Shown: positions 16,457 to 24,259 of the stretch, one piece after another
Layout of the letters: every line of letters starts with the position of its first letter
Position numbering within the stretch: the first letter of the stretch is position 1
NCBI GenBank assembly: GCA_016871715.1
Contig: VHCO01000036.1
Location: forward strand, 1-43,767
Reading direction: 5' to 3'
Length of the DNA: 43,767 nucleotides
Source of the DNA: Verrucomicrobiota bacterium
Lineage (GTDB): Bacteria; Verrucomicrobiota; Verrucomicrobiia; Limisphaerales; J093
Notes under the pieces: generated by a model
Databases searched by the model: none
Told to the model about the DNA's origin: nothing
The model's input: only the letters and a program-made list of their open reading frames with translations
Made by a program: the position numbers and the translations under genes

Positions 16457-17272
16457 CTAGCCTTGGCCGAGCGCACGGGCGCGCTGGGTGGCGGCGCGCA
16501 CGGCGTTCATGAGAGCGCCCCGGACACCGGCCTTTTCGAGTTCGTGAATCCCCTCGATGGTGGTGCCCGCCGGGCTGGTGACCATGTCTTTCAAGGCTCC
16601 CGGATGCAGCCCAGTTTCCAGCACCATTCGCGCTGCCCCGAGCACCGTCTGCGCGGCCAGTTTGGTGGCGGCCTCGCGCGGCAGACCGGCAGCCACACCG
16701 CCGTCGCTGAGCGCCTCGATCATCAGGTACACGTAGGCCGGTCCGCTGCCGCTGAGCCCCGTGACGGCGTCCAGCAAGTGCTCCTTCACGGCGAAGGTTG
16801 TGCCCACCGACGCGAAAAGTCGGCGCGCGGTTTCGCCATCCTCTTCTGTGGCCCACTCGCCCAGAGCGTAGGCCGAGGCGCACACGCCGATCAAGGCGGG
16901 CGTGTTAGGCATGACCCGAACGACGCGAGCGCCCTCGAACAGCCCTTCTTGCAGCTTCTTGAGGGTGATGCCCGCAGCGATCGAGATCAGCAGATGATGG
17001 TCGGTCACGTACGGACGGACCTCTTCGAGCACCCCAGCGACTTGGTCCGGCTTGACTGCCAGCACCACCACGTTGGCGAACCGCACCACTTCGGCGTTGG
17101 TTGACGAGGTCGGGGTATTGAGCTCCCGCGCAAAGTGTTCGCGTGCTCCTTCCAGCACATCGCTGGCCATGATCTGGTCGGGTGTGGCGAGGCTTGCCCG
17201 CAGGATGCCTCGTGCCAGCGCGCTGGCCATCTTGCCGGCGCCGATAAAGCCCATGGGTAGCAGGACGGACAT
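16457..17272 (-). CDS. proC: Pyrroline-5-carboxylate reductase
   Basis: ProC (271 residues) reduces pyrroline-5-carboxylate to proline with NAD(P)H in the cytoplasm, the last step of proline synthesis. The Rossmann motif GFIGAGKMASAL begins at residue 8. VVVLAVKPDQV and VVRVMPNTPALIG lie in the N-terminal domain, and the C-terminal dimer domain carries the family signature as GLSGSGPAYVYLMIEALSD followed by GVAAGLPREAA. It ends with SPAGTTIEGIHELEKAGVR. The length is normal. Its upstream region is the first of three tandem repeat copies. TTCCGT, 17 bases, TACAAC within that copy is a possible promoter. Confidence 0.96.
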   Translation of the reverse strand: MSVLLPMGFIGAGKMASALARGILRASLATPDQIMASDVLEGAREHFARELNTPTSSTNAEVVRFANVVVLAVKPDQVAGVLEEVRPYVTDHHLLISIAAGITLKKLQEGLFEGARVVRVMPNTPALIGVCASAYALGEWATEEDGETARRLFASVGTTFAVKEHLLDAVTGLSGSGPAYVYLMIEALSDGGVAAGLPREAATKLAAQTVLGAARMVLETGLHPGALKDMVTSPAGTTIEGIHELEKAGVRGALMNAVRAATQRARALGQG

Positions 17273-17285
17273 GGTGGCGCGAGTT

Positions 17286-17609
17286 GTACCAGGGCGGGAC
17301 GGGCAACGGAAGGCAAATCCCAGGGCCATCGCGCTTCAGGTTCAGGTGTCAATGTCTTTATCCCTGGCACACTGATTGGGCCGAGGGGTGCACCAGGGCG
17401 GGACAATCGACGGAAGGCAAATCCCAGGGCAGTCGCGCTTCAGGCTGAGGTGTTGATGTCAATGTCTTTATCCCTGGCACACTGATTGATGGGCCGAGCG
17501 GAGCGGTGTACCAGGGCGGGACAGGCAACGGAACGGAAGGCAAATCCCAGGGCAGTCGCGCTTCAGGTTGAGGTGTCAATGTCTTTATCCCTGGCACATT
17601 GATTGGCCG
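17286..17609. repeat. Three tandem copies of a ~104-118 bp noncoding repeat
   Basis: The copies begin at about 17286, 17390 and 17508. Each holds the same blocks in order: CCAGGGCGGGAC, GGAAGGCAAATCCCAGGG, TCGCGCTTCAGG, and a GTGTCAATGTC segment continuing TTTATCCCTGGCAC. The last block is an imperfect palindrome, GTGTCA against TGGCAC. Copies differ by small insertions: the second has an extra piece near the middle, and the third repeats ACGGA. The first copy abuts the proC start. Both strands are open to translation in places, but the period is not a multiple of three and the copies are more alike as DNA than as protein. Confidence 0.85.
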
Positions 17610-17961
17610 CATGGTGCAACGTGCAGAGGGGCACGTGGCAAAGTGAGGTCTGCGAATCGTGAGAATTACTGCCTCCATCAGAAAAAACCGTTGCAATCCG
17701 GCGCGCGGTTTGGTATCCAGCTCTTGTACTTGCACTTGCATCGCACAGCGTGTGATGTGCCTTGCAGGTGTCGCTACATGCAGTTACCCCAGGAAGAAGT
17801 CGCAGTTGCTCAGGCTGACGGTGCTCGAACAAGCTGACGGCTTACCCGGCGAGCGTGTGCGGGTAGGACTGGCGTGGAACGGCAGGTTCGTGTGGATGGC
17901 GGCAGGGGCAGTTGGGCCCTGGGGAAAGAGCACTGAAACCACGACGAACGATACCCCTCCT
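17610..17961. other. Gene-free upstream region of the secreted repeat protein
   Basis: About 350 bases without a supported gene. One promoter-like pair, TTGCAA (17691-17696), 17 bases, TATCCA (17714-17719), is present but lies about 240 bases from the next ATG. The frame before that ATG is open upstream but has no protein-like content. No clear Shine-Dalgarno sequence precedes the ATG. Confidence 0.4.
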
Positions 17962-20958
17962 ATGAGAAGAAAAAGCATTATCACCTTATTACTGGCTGCG
18001 ACCGGGTGCGCCGTGGGCGCGATGGCCCAGGTGACCGGGACGCTCGAGGCCAACAAACTTGCGGGTCGAACGGAAACGTTCTACGTGAACTCGCTAGGCA
18101 TAGACGGCACGGGCCAAAACAACCAACGCGTCGAGAGCTTGGGGGTCGCCATTGCCTCGAACGGGAACGTCATCATCGGGTGGGAAGACGATCACCCAAG
18201 CGGCAGCGGTGAGTTGGGCTATTTTGGCTCGGTTTGGACTCTTTACAGTCCGGGGGGCCTTTCCATCACGCCGGTCACCAAGATCAGCTCGCTTCGGGGG
18301 GGATGGATCGACTCGAAGTTCCTCTCTTATTTCCGGGCCGACGGTTCAGCGATACCGGCCAACACGGCCTGGGGCCCGAAGATCAAGGGCAACCTGTTCG
18401 GAACGGGCATGGGCATGGGAGCCTCGGCCTGGGCCCTGGATCTGGAAGTGGTGGAACTGGCCCCCTACAACAACACGGGCGACATGCCCGCCGTGCAGTT
18501 ATTGAGTGACACGGGTGCTCCGGTGGGTATTCGGGTGGGTATACCCGTCGATTACGCCGCGCGGAGCGGGTCGATCCGGATTGGTGATTGGGATTATCTG
18601 TCCAACGGCAACATCGTGATCGTGGGCGAGAGCCGGCAACGAGATGACCTGATCAACCTGTACGGCGGCACCGCGTCGGCGACTCATGCCGTGTTCACGA
18701 TCCTGGATCCCACGGGGGCGGTGGTGAAGCCGGTCACGCTGGTGAGCGAAGTGCCTGTCCAGAGCGAGATGTGGCACGGCGTCGGGGTGACCGCCAATGG
18801 CTTTGGCATCCGGTTCGGCGGGCCGGGCGGGGCCACGGTACGCCTCTTCGACAACGCGGGCGCGCCAACGACGGGCAACCTGGACTTAGGCACACTGACG
18901 GGCAACGCGCAGGCGGCGACGGGTGGTCGAGGCGACGGCGCGGGTTTCCACGGCAACGGCAAGGACGCCTATGTGGCGACGAGCGTGTCGGGGACCCAGG
19001 TATGGCTGACGGTGCTCAACGCCAACGGGACGGTGCGCTACTCGAAGGCGGCTAACGACGACGTGACCTGGGACAGTGTGGACGGTCGCTGCGACGCGGC
19101 CATCGACGCGCAGGGTAGGGTCTTCTCGGTCTGGAGCGCTGCGCCCAGCGGGGGAGCCGGGCCGCGGGTCATTTGCGGCCGCATGTTCGACCCGGCCGGC
19201 GCCCCGATCGGTGGCAGCTTCTATGTGAGCGAGTTGGATACCGAGCGCGATTGGGCCTTCTACGAATCGCGCCGACCGCGGATCGCCACGCGGGGCGATG
19301 CGTTTGCGGTGATTTGGGAGAGCCAGAACGACATCAATTCGCTGGGGATTCGGGTGGTGACGGGCCGGTTCTTCGGCATTCTGTTCGAGCCGGGCAGCAT
19401 CGAGTCGGTGGGCCTGCAGCGGATCGTGCCGGACACGCCGATCATCAACCAGGACATGCCGGCGTTGGGGAACTGGGAGCCGTACGCCAGCGTGCTGGGC
19501 ACCAGCACCTTCCTGGTCGAGGGCAACGCGTTCGCGGAGCCGATCGGCGCCGAGCAGCGTTTCGTCGTCGCGCTGCAACCGGCGGATGGCAGCAAGCCGA
19601 TGAAACAGGTCGAAGGCTTCTACGCCGACAATGGCCAGCCGTACAAGGGCCAGATCAACCTCTCGCGCCAGAACGGTAACCCGGGGCGCGTGGCGGGCGA
19701 CAAACGGCCTGGCGCGGTGAATTACATTGTGGGGGCGGAAGCCTCGCCGCACGGGTTCACTGAATTCCTGTCCGACAATCGTTGGACCAAGAACCTGATT
19801 CACAGCGACGTCAATCGGTACGGGACCGTGCAAACGTTCTCGCTCGATCTGGCGACGCTGACGCCGACACCGCTGAGCAAGGCGATCGACGCGAACAACG
19901 GGCGTTACACCGACCCGTTCACGGGCAACGCGGGCGAAGTCTCCCGATTCGGGGGGGACGTGGCTTGCCTGGACAACGGCAACTTCGTGGTGGTGATTGA
20001 CGACCGCTCGAACATGACGGCGCCGTTGCGGACGCCGACGGTGGCGATCATCGCGCCGGACGGTTCGGTCGTGAAGGAGACCTTCGCGGTGGATCCAAAC
20101 AACTCCGACCAGATCTGGGCCAACGTGGCGGCTTGCCAGGGCGGTTTTGCTCTGCGGTTCCGCGGCGAGATCTACTTCTATGACAACGCGGGCACGTTCA
20201 AGGGCAAGGTCGATCAGGCCACCTCGGGCCGGACGTTCGACCGCGGCCGCGGGGACGGCACGCGCATTGCCGGACATATCAACAGTCCGTACATCGTGCT
20301 GGCCGGCAGCAGCGCGCAGGTGGTGTCGCTGGCCGTGTTCGATTCGCGCGACCAGAAGTTTGTGGCGGCTCGGGACGTGAGCGAGCCGGGCTTTGCGGCC
20401 ACGACGGACCGGGCAGGGGCGACGATGGACGCCTTGAACCGGGTGGTAGTGGTCTGGGAGTCGCAGCCCACGGGCTATGAGGCGCCGCAAACGGTGGCGC
20501 GCGTGCTGGCCTTCAACAGCGCGGACAAGTCGGTGACGCCGCTGACGGCGAGTTTCTTCCCGTTTGTGAACGTGGCGAAGACGGGTGGGATTCGCACCTA
20601 CCGCATGAACGCGGCGATGACGACCAAGCAGATCTTGGTGGCGGCGAAGGGTGAGATCAACCTGCAGAACAACCCGGCCCAAGGGAAGACCTCGCAGAGC
20701 GAGCTCAACTTCTACACGGTGATCACGCATCCCGATCCGAAGGACGATCCGACGACGCCGGTGGGCGGGGCGGCTCCTATGCTGACGATTGTTCGGGCGG
20801 GCAACAACCTCACGATCTCGTGGCCGGCGGGCGCCGTCGGGTTCACGCTCGAGTCCAAGAACAGTCTCTCGGACGCCGCTTGGACCACGGTGGGGACGCA
20901 GAATCCCACCACGGTGACGATCGGCGCCGGCAACAAGTTCTATCGGCTGCGCAAGTAA
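17962..20958 (+). CDS. Large secreted protein with an internally duplicated propeller-like region
   Basis: This 998-residue protein begins with a signal peptide (MRRKSIITLLLAATGCAVGA, cleaved near AMAQ). I do not recognise a named family. Residues about 213-393 and 670-833 are related to each other: LSNGNIVIVGE/LDNGNFVVVID, ILDPTGAVVK/IIAPDGSVVK, NGFGIRFGG/GGFALRFRG, FDNAGAP/YDNAGTF, GGRGDGAG/RGRGDGTR and AIDAQGRVFSVW/TMDALNRVVVVW. The beta-rich repeats suggest a propeller. An N-terminal segment (ASNGNVIIGWEDD) may be a further partial copy. The last 50 residues (LTISWPAGAVGFTLESK, then FYRLRK) are a C-terminal module common in verrucomicrobial secreted proteins. A terminator follows. It is probably cell-surface or exported; the function is unknown. 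Confidence 0.8.
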   Translation: MRRKSIITLLLAATGCAVGAMAQVTGTLEANKLAGRTETFYVNSLGIDGTGQNNQRVESLGVAIASNGNVIIGWEDDHPSGSGELGYFGSVWTLYSPGGLSITPVTKISSLRGGWIDSKFLSYFRADGSAIPANTAWGPKIKGNLFGTGMGMGASAWALDLEVVELAPYNNTGDMPAVQLLSDTGAPVGIRVGIPVDYAARSGSIRIGDWDYLSNGNIVIVGESRQRDDLINLYGGTASATHAVFTILDPTGAVVKPVTLVSEVPVQSEMWHGVGVTANGFGIRFGGPGGATVRLFDNAGAPTTGNLDLGTLTGNAQAATGGRGDGAGFHGNGKDAYVATSVSGTQVWLTVLNANGTVRYSKAANDDVTWDSVDGRCDAAIDAQGRVFSVWSAAPSGGAGPRVICGRMFDPAGAPIGGSFYVSELDTERDWAFYESRRPRIATRGDAFAVIWESQNDINSLGIRVVTGRFFGILFEPGSIESVGLQRIVPDTPIINQDMPALGNWEPYASVLGTSTFLVEGNAFAEPIGAEQRFVVALQPADGSKPMKQVEGFYADNGQPYKGQINLSRQNGNPGRVAGDKRPGAVNYIVGAEASPHGFTEFLSDNRWTKNLIHSDVNRYGTVQTFSLDLATLTPTPLSKAIDANNGRYTDPFTGNAGEVSRFGGDVACLDNGNFVVVIDDRSNMTAPLRTPTVAIIAPDGSVVKETFAVDPNNSDQIWANVAACQGGFALRFRGEIYFYDNAGTFKGKVDQATSGRTFDRGRGDGTRIAGHINSPYIVLAGSSAQVVSLAVFDSRDQKFVAARDVSEPGFAATTDRAGATMDALNRVVVVWESQPTGYEAPQTVARVLAFNSADKSVTPLTASFFPFVNVAKTGGIRTYRMNAAMTTKQILVAAKGEINLQNNPAQGKTSQSELNFYTVITHPDPKDDPTTPVGGAAPMLTIVRAGNNLTISWPAGAVGFTLESKNSLSDAAWTTVGTQNPTTVTIGAGNKFYRLRK

Positions 20959-21002
20959 GGCGGCCTTGAACCCAGCGTCCTGGGCTACCGAGGGCGCGCG
21001 CG

Positions 21003-21055
21003 GCGGGCCTTGGCCGCGGGCGAGCGATCGCCCCGCCAAGGCCCGCTTGCTTTCT
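21003..21055 (+). terminator. Terminator-like hairpin after the secreted protein gene
   Basis: GCGGGCCTTGGC and GCCAAGGCCCGC form the outer stem, and inner bases GGGCGA and TCGCCC pair as well. It is followed by TTGCTTTCT. Confidence 0.6.
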
Positions 21056-21213
21056 GTGGTGCGCCGGCTCGGCCTTGCGATGAGCCGCCAGGAGGAGCCG
21101 GACCTGCGGGCCGGCCGGCTCGGGCCCGGTGACCCGCGTCGTTCGGCGCGCCCAGCGGTCGCGCCCTACCGGTTCATGGCACCCATGCGCGCCCAGCAGC
21201 TTGGGGTCAGCAC

Positions 21214-21243
21214 TTGCCATGAGCTCAACGATGGCTCTATGGT
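21214..21243 (+). promoter_or_regulatory. Candidate gltX promoter
   Basis: TTGCCA (21214-21219), an 18-base spacer, and TATGGT (21238-21243) lie about 40 bases before the ATG. A 6-bp hairpin starts just after the -10 box. Confidence 0.4.
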
Positions 21244-21283
21244 CTTCCGGCAAGACCGGCTAGACAGGCGCGGTCGCCAGCTC

Positions 21284-22633
21284 ATGAGTGTACGGGTGCG
21301 TTTTGCTCCGAGTCCGACGGGCTTCCTCCACATCGGGGGGGCGCGTACGGCGTTGTTCAATTGGCTCTACGCGCGGCACACGGGGGGCAAGTTCGTTTTG
21401 CGGATCGAGGACACCGACGCGGCGCGTAACACGCAGGAGGCGGTCGAGGTGATTTTGGGCGGGTTACGGTGGCTGGGGTTGGCTTGGGACGAGGGGCCGC
21501 TGACCGGGGAGGCCACGGGTCCGTGCAAAGGGGAGCGGGGACCCTATTTTCAGAGCCAGCGCCGTGAGAACTATGAGCGGCGGGTCGAGGCGTTATTGTC
21601 GCGCGATTTGGCTTACCGACACGAGGGGGCCGTCCGGTTCCGGATGACGCGCGAGCCGGTGCTGATCGAGGACCTGATTGTGGGGGAGGTGCGCCGCGAG
21701 TTGACCGATCGCGAGGCGCAAGACCCGGATTTCGTGATCGTCCGGTCCGACGGTCAGCCGGTTTTTCACCTGGTGAACGTGGTGGACGACCTCGAGATGG
21801 GGATCACGCACGTGATTCGGGGTGAGGATCACCTCACGAACACGGCGCGGCACATGGCCTTGTTTCGCGCCTTCGGCGTGGCGCCACCGAAGTACGCGCA
21901 TATTCCCCTGATTCTGAACGCGGACGGGAGCAAGATGAGCAAGCGCGACCAGGGGGCTTCGCTGTTGGCTTACCTCGAGGAGGGCTACACGCCGGAAGCG
22001 GTGGTCAACTACCTCTGCCTCTTGGGTTGGTCGCCCAAGGACAATCGCGAGATTCTGGCGGTGCCGGAACTGATCGAGCGCTTCGACCTGCCGCAGGTGT
22101 TGAGGCACAACGCCAGGTTCGACTTGGCGAAGCTGCAGTGGATGAACGGGGAGTACGTGCGAGCTCTGAGCGCGGACAGGTTTCGGGAGTTGTGCGTGCA
22201 CGCCTTCGCACGCGCGGGAGTGGACACCAACCGGTTCCCGCTCGAGTATGTCAAGGCGGCGCTGGATACCTGCCAGGGGAAACTGCGGACGTTTGGCGAG
22301 GTGGTTGGGTATGCGGGCTTTTATTTCGCCGAAACGATCGTGTACGACCCGGTGGCCGCCCGGAAGGATTTCCAGCCGGAGAGCCTGGCGCGGTTGGCGC
22401 GGTTGCGAGCGGCGCTGGCGGGGTTGGCTTCTTTTGGCGCGGCGGAGCTCGAGGCAGCCCTGAAACGGGTCGCGGTCGAACTGGGGGTCAAGGCGGGGGC
22501 CTTGGTGCATCCCGCTCGGTTGGCCTGCACCGGCCAGACCGCTGGGCCTAGCCTCTACCACCTGCTCGAGGTGCTGGGGCGCGAGCGGGTGATCGAGCGT
22601 CTGGACCGCGCCTCGAGTTGGCGGTCGGACTGA
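21284..22633 (+). CDS. gltX: Glutamyl-tRNA synthetase
   Basis: This 449-residue class I aminoacyl-tRNA synthetase charges tRNA(Glu), and in many bacteria also tRNA(Gln) before amidation. MSVRVRFAPSPTG is the canonical N-terminus. The HIGH motif is HIGG at residues 16-19, and KMSKRD at 217-222 is the second ATP-binding signature. VLRIEDTDAARN is the glutamate-binding loop region, and the C-terminal anticodon-binding domain ends LLEVLGRERVIERL. The protein is a little shorter than the usual 465-500. Upstream Mets in the frame (for example MVFRQDRL) were rejected. msrA follows after 58 bases but has its own promoter candidate. Confidence 0.96.
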   Translation: MSVRVRFAPSPTGFLHIGGARTALFNWLYARHTGGKFVLRIEDTDAARNTQEAVEVILGGLRWLGLAWDEGPLTGEATGPCKGERGPYFQSQRRENYERRVEALLSRDLAYRHEGAVRFRMTREPVLIEDLIVGEVRRELTDREAQDPDFVIVRSDGQPVFHLVNVVDDLEMGITHVIRGEDHLTNTARHMALFRAFGVAPPKYAHIPLILNADGSKMSKRDQGASLLAYLEEGYTPEAVVNYLCLLGWSPKDNREILAVPELIERFDLPQVLRHNARFDLAKLQWMNGEYVRALSADRFRELCVHAFARAGVDTNRFPLEYVKAALDTCQGKLRTFGEVVGYAGFYFAETIVYDPVAARKDFQPESLARLARLRAALAGLASFGAAELEAALKRVAVELGVKAGALVHPARLACTGQTAGPSLYHLLEVLGRERVIERLDRASSWRSD

Positions 22634-22643
22634 GTTGGGCTAG

Positions 22644-22671
22644 TTGCGTGGTGGAGCGGGTGGGCTAGGTT
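22644..22671 (+). promoter_or_regulatory. Candidate msrA promoter
   Basis: TTGCGT (22644-22649), a 16-base spacer, and TAGGTT (22666-22671) preceded by GC end 20 bases before the msrA ATG. Confidence 0.5.
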
Positions 22672-22691
22672 GCGGGTGGCAACGCGAGCCT

Positions 22692-23324
22692 ATGAAGAAA
22701 CCTGTGCGATGGGGCCTAGCGCCCGTGATGGTTGGGTTGAGTTTGGCCCTGGCCCAAGACGAGCCACCCCAGATGAAAGCAGAACATCAGAACCGGCAGC
22801 CCGGCGGTCTCGAACGGGCCACCTTCGGCGGCGGCTGTTTCTGGTGTCTCGAGGCGGTCTACCAACTGGTCGACGGCGTGAAGTCGGTCACCAGCGGCTA
22901 CGCGGGCGGCCACACCGCGAATCCGACGTACCAGGCGGTCTGCGCGGGCCAGACGGGACACGCCGAGGTGATCCAAGTGGCGTTCGATCCGCGGGCGGTG
23001 ACCTACGAGCGTCTCCTCGAGATTCTCTGGGAGGTGCACGATCCCACCACGTTGAACCGTCAGGGTGCGGACGTGGGGACGCAGTATCGCTCGATCGTCT
23101 TGTACCACGACGAACCGCAGCGGTTGGCGGCGGAGAGGTCGCGCACGGCGGCCCAGGGGCGGTGGGACCGGCCCATCGTGACGGAGTTGCAGGCGCTGAC
23201 GAAGTTCTACCCCGCAGAGGCCTACCACCAGAACTACTATCGCAACAACCCGAGCGCCGGTTACTGTCAGGCGGTCATTCGGCCGAAGGTGGACAAGTTC
23301 AAGCGGCAACTGGGGAAAGAGTGA
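22692..23324 (+). CDS. msrA: Exported peptide methionine-S-sulfoxide reductase
   Basis: MsrA (210 residues) repairs the S epimer of oxidised methionine. The active site GCFWC is at residues 48-52, with Cys49 as the nucleophile. The family blocks SVTSGYAGGHTANPTY, TGHAEVIQV and AYHQNYYRNNPSAGYC follow, and the Cys of GYC is a likely resolving cysteine. An N-terminal segment of about 22 residues (VRWGLAPVMVGLSLALAQ) looks like a signal peptide, so the enzyme probably works in the periplasm. That would fit protecting exported electron-transport proteins encoded nearby, which is inference. No msrB is in the window. Confidence 0.93.
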   Translation: MKKPVRWGLAPVMVGLSLALAQDEPPQMKAEHQNRQPGGLERATFGGGCFWCLEAVYQLVDGVKSVTSGYAGGHTANPTYQAVCAGQTGHAEVIQVAFDPRAVTYERLLEILWEVHDPTTLNRQGADVGTQYRSIVLYHDEPQRLAAERSRTAAQGRWDRPIVTELQALTKFYPAEAYHQNYYRNNPSAGYCQAVIRPKVDKFKRQLGKE

Positions 23325-23392
23325 GCTGGAGGCCCCGAAACGAGTGGCGGAACTGCCGGGTTGCCTGTCGGCGGTGGGACGAGGCAAATGAC

Positions 23393-23421
23393 TTGCCGGT
23401 CCGGCGGGGCGGTGCTACTGT
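23393..23421 (+). promoter_or_regulatory. Candidate promoter of the cupredoxin-like gene
   Basis: TTGCCG (23393-23398), a 17-base spacer, and TACTGT (23416-23421) preceded by GC lie about 45 bases before the ATG. Confidence 0.45.
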
Positions 23422-23465
23422 GGGCACTCTTAAAAATGCGAACTACAAGCAGTGTCGAAATCAAG

Positions 23466-24182
23466 ATGAAAACAAGCGCTCTAGGGATTGTCTTGGCCGT
23501 GGCGGGTGGGGTGGTTTCGGGGACGGTGGCTGCGGCTGAAATCGGCGGGAAGGTCACCCTGAAAGGGACGCCGCCGGCGGAACGAACGGTCGAGTTTGAC
23601 GCCTTGTGCGGGAAGTTGCACACCGCGCCGCAGACGACTCGTCATTTTGTGGTGGGCACGGACGGCGGTTTGGCGAATGTGTTCGTGTATCTGAAGGAAG
23701 GGCCGGCCGGGAAGACCTATCCGCCGCCGGCGAAGATGCCGGTGCTGGACCAGGTCAATTGTTTTTACGAACCCTACGTGATGGGGGTGATGACGAACCA
23801 GAAGTTCCAGATCAAGAACTCGGACCCGCTCATGCACAACGTGCATGCCACGCCGAAGGAGGCGGGCAACCGCGAGTTCAACATCGGCCAACCGGTGAAA
23901 GGCATGGTGACCGAGAAGAGCTTTGCCAGTCGCGAGGTTTTGGTGCGGTTCAAGTGCGACGTGCACCCGTGGATGTTCGCTTACGTCGGGGTGCTGGAGC
24001 ACCCGTACTTCGCAGTGACGGATAAGGACGGCAAGTTCGCGTTACCGGCCGATTTGCCTGCGGGCAAGTACACCGTAGTGGCTTACCATCTTAAGGCCGG
24101 GGAAGCGTCGCAGGAGATCACCGTGGCGGAGGGAGACAAGAAGGCGGTGAATTTCACCCTCGAAGTCCCGGCGGCGAGGTAG
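23466..24182 (+). CDS. Exported cupredoxin-like protein with C-terminal carboxypeptidase-regulatory-like domain
   Basis: This 238-residue protein has a signal peptide (ALGIVLAVAGGVVSGTVAAA). The central domain looks like a type 1 copper site: HNVHATPK supplies a His, and FKCDVHPWMFAYVGV supplies Cys, His and Met in the spacing C-x2-H-x2-M. The final part, VTDKDGKFALPADLPAGKYT to the end, is a carboxypeptidase-regulatory-like beta sandwich. An electron-carrier or copper-handling role in the periplasm is plausible. The position just before ctaA and the oxidase genes supports it, but no partner is shown by sequence. A hairpin with a T-rich tail ends the gene. Confidence 0.75.
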   Translation: MKTSALGIVLAVAGGVVSGTVAAAEIGGKVTLKGTPPAERTVEFDALCGKLHTAPQTTRHFVVGTDGGLANVFVYLKEGPAGKTYPPPAKMPVLDQVNCFYEPYVMGVMTNQKFQIKNSDPLMHNVHATPKEAGNREFNIGQPVKGMVTEKSFASREVLVRFKCDVHPWMFAYVGVLEHPYFAVTDKDGKFALPADLPAGKYTVVAYHLKAGEASQEITVAEGDKKAVNFTLEVPAAR

Positions 24183-24203
24183 GGAGAGCGATTGGCGAAG
24201 GCA

Positions 24204-24239
24204 GCCGCTGTGGTCCTGGCGATCACAGCGGTTGTTTGT
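24204..24239 (+). terminator. Terminator-like hairpin between the cupredoxin-like gene and ctaA
   Basis: CCGCTGTG (24205-24212) pairs with CACAGCGG (24224-24231) and is followed by TTGTTTGT. It may end the upstream transcript or attenuate readthrough into ctaA. The in-frame TTG at 24236 lies in its T-tract, which argues against that start for ctaA. Confidence 0.6.
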
Positions 24240-24259
24240 ATCCGGAACGCGCAGGTAAG

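Larger units (their letters stand above)
20959..21283. other. 325-base interval before gltX
   Basis: It holds a terminator-like hairpin (21003-21055), a promoter candidate (21214-21243) and a short hairpin GGTCTT-CCGGC-AAGACC at 21241-21257. No gene was seen; the open frame that runs into gltX has no family match before MSVRVRFAPSPTG. Confidence 0.5.

Noticed and set aside
16386..16883. N-terminal extension of the AI-2E permease by about 166 residues
   Set aside because: The extension is the shadow of proC in another frame. The Met at 16385 gives the normal family N-terminus.
17286..17609. CRISPR array
   Set aside because: Only three units, all of the unit repeats with no variable spacers, the period is over 100 bases, and no cas genes are near.
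17659..17961. N-terminal extension of the 998-residue secreted protein
   Set aside because: It would place the clear signal peptide about 100 residues inside the protein.
18886..21039. A 717-residue open frame on the minus strand
   Set aside because: It is antisense to the secreted protein, Arg/His-rich and without any recognisable domain or signal. High-GC codon bias leaves the opposite frame open.
24236..24259. TTG start of ctaA
   Set aside because: It lies in the T-rich tail of a terminator-like hairpin and has no ribosome binding site; the GTG at 24260 fits better.
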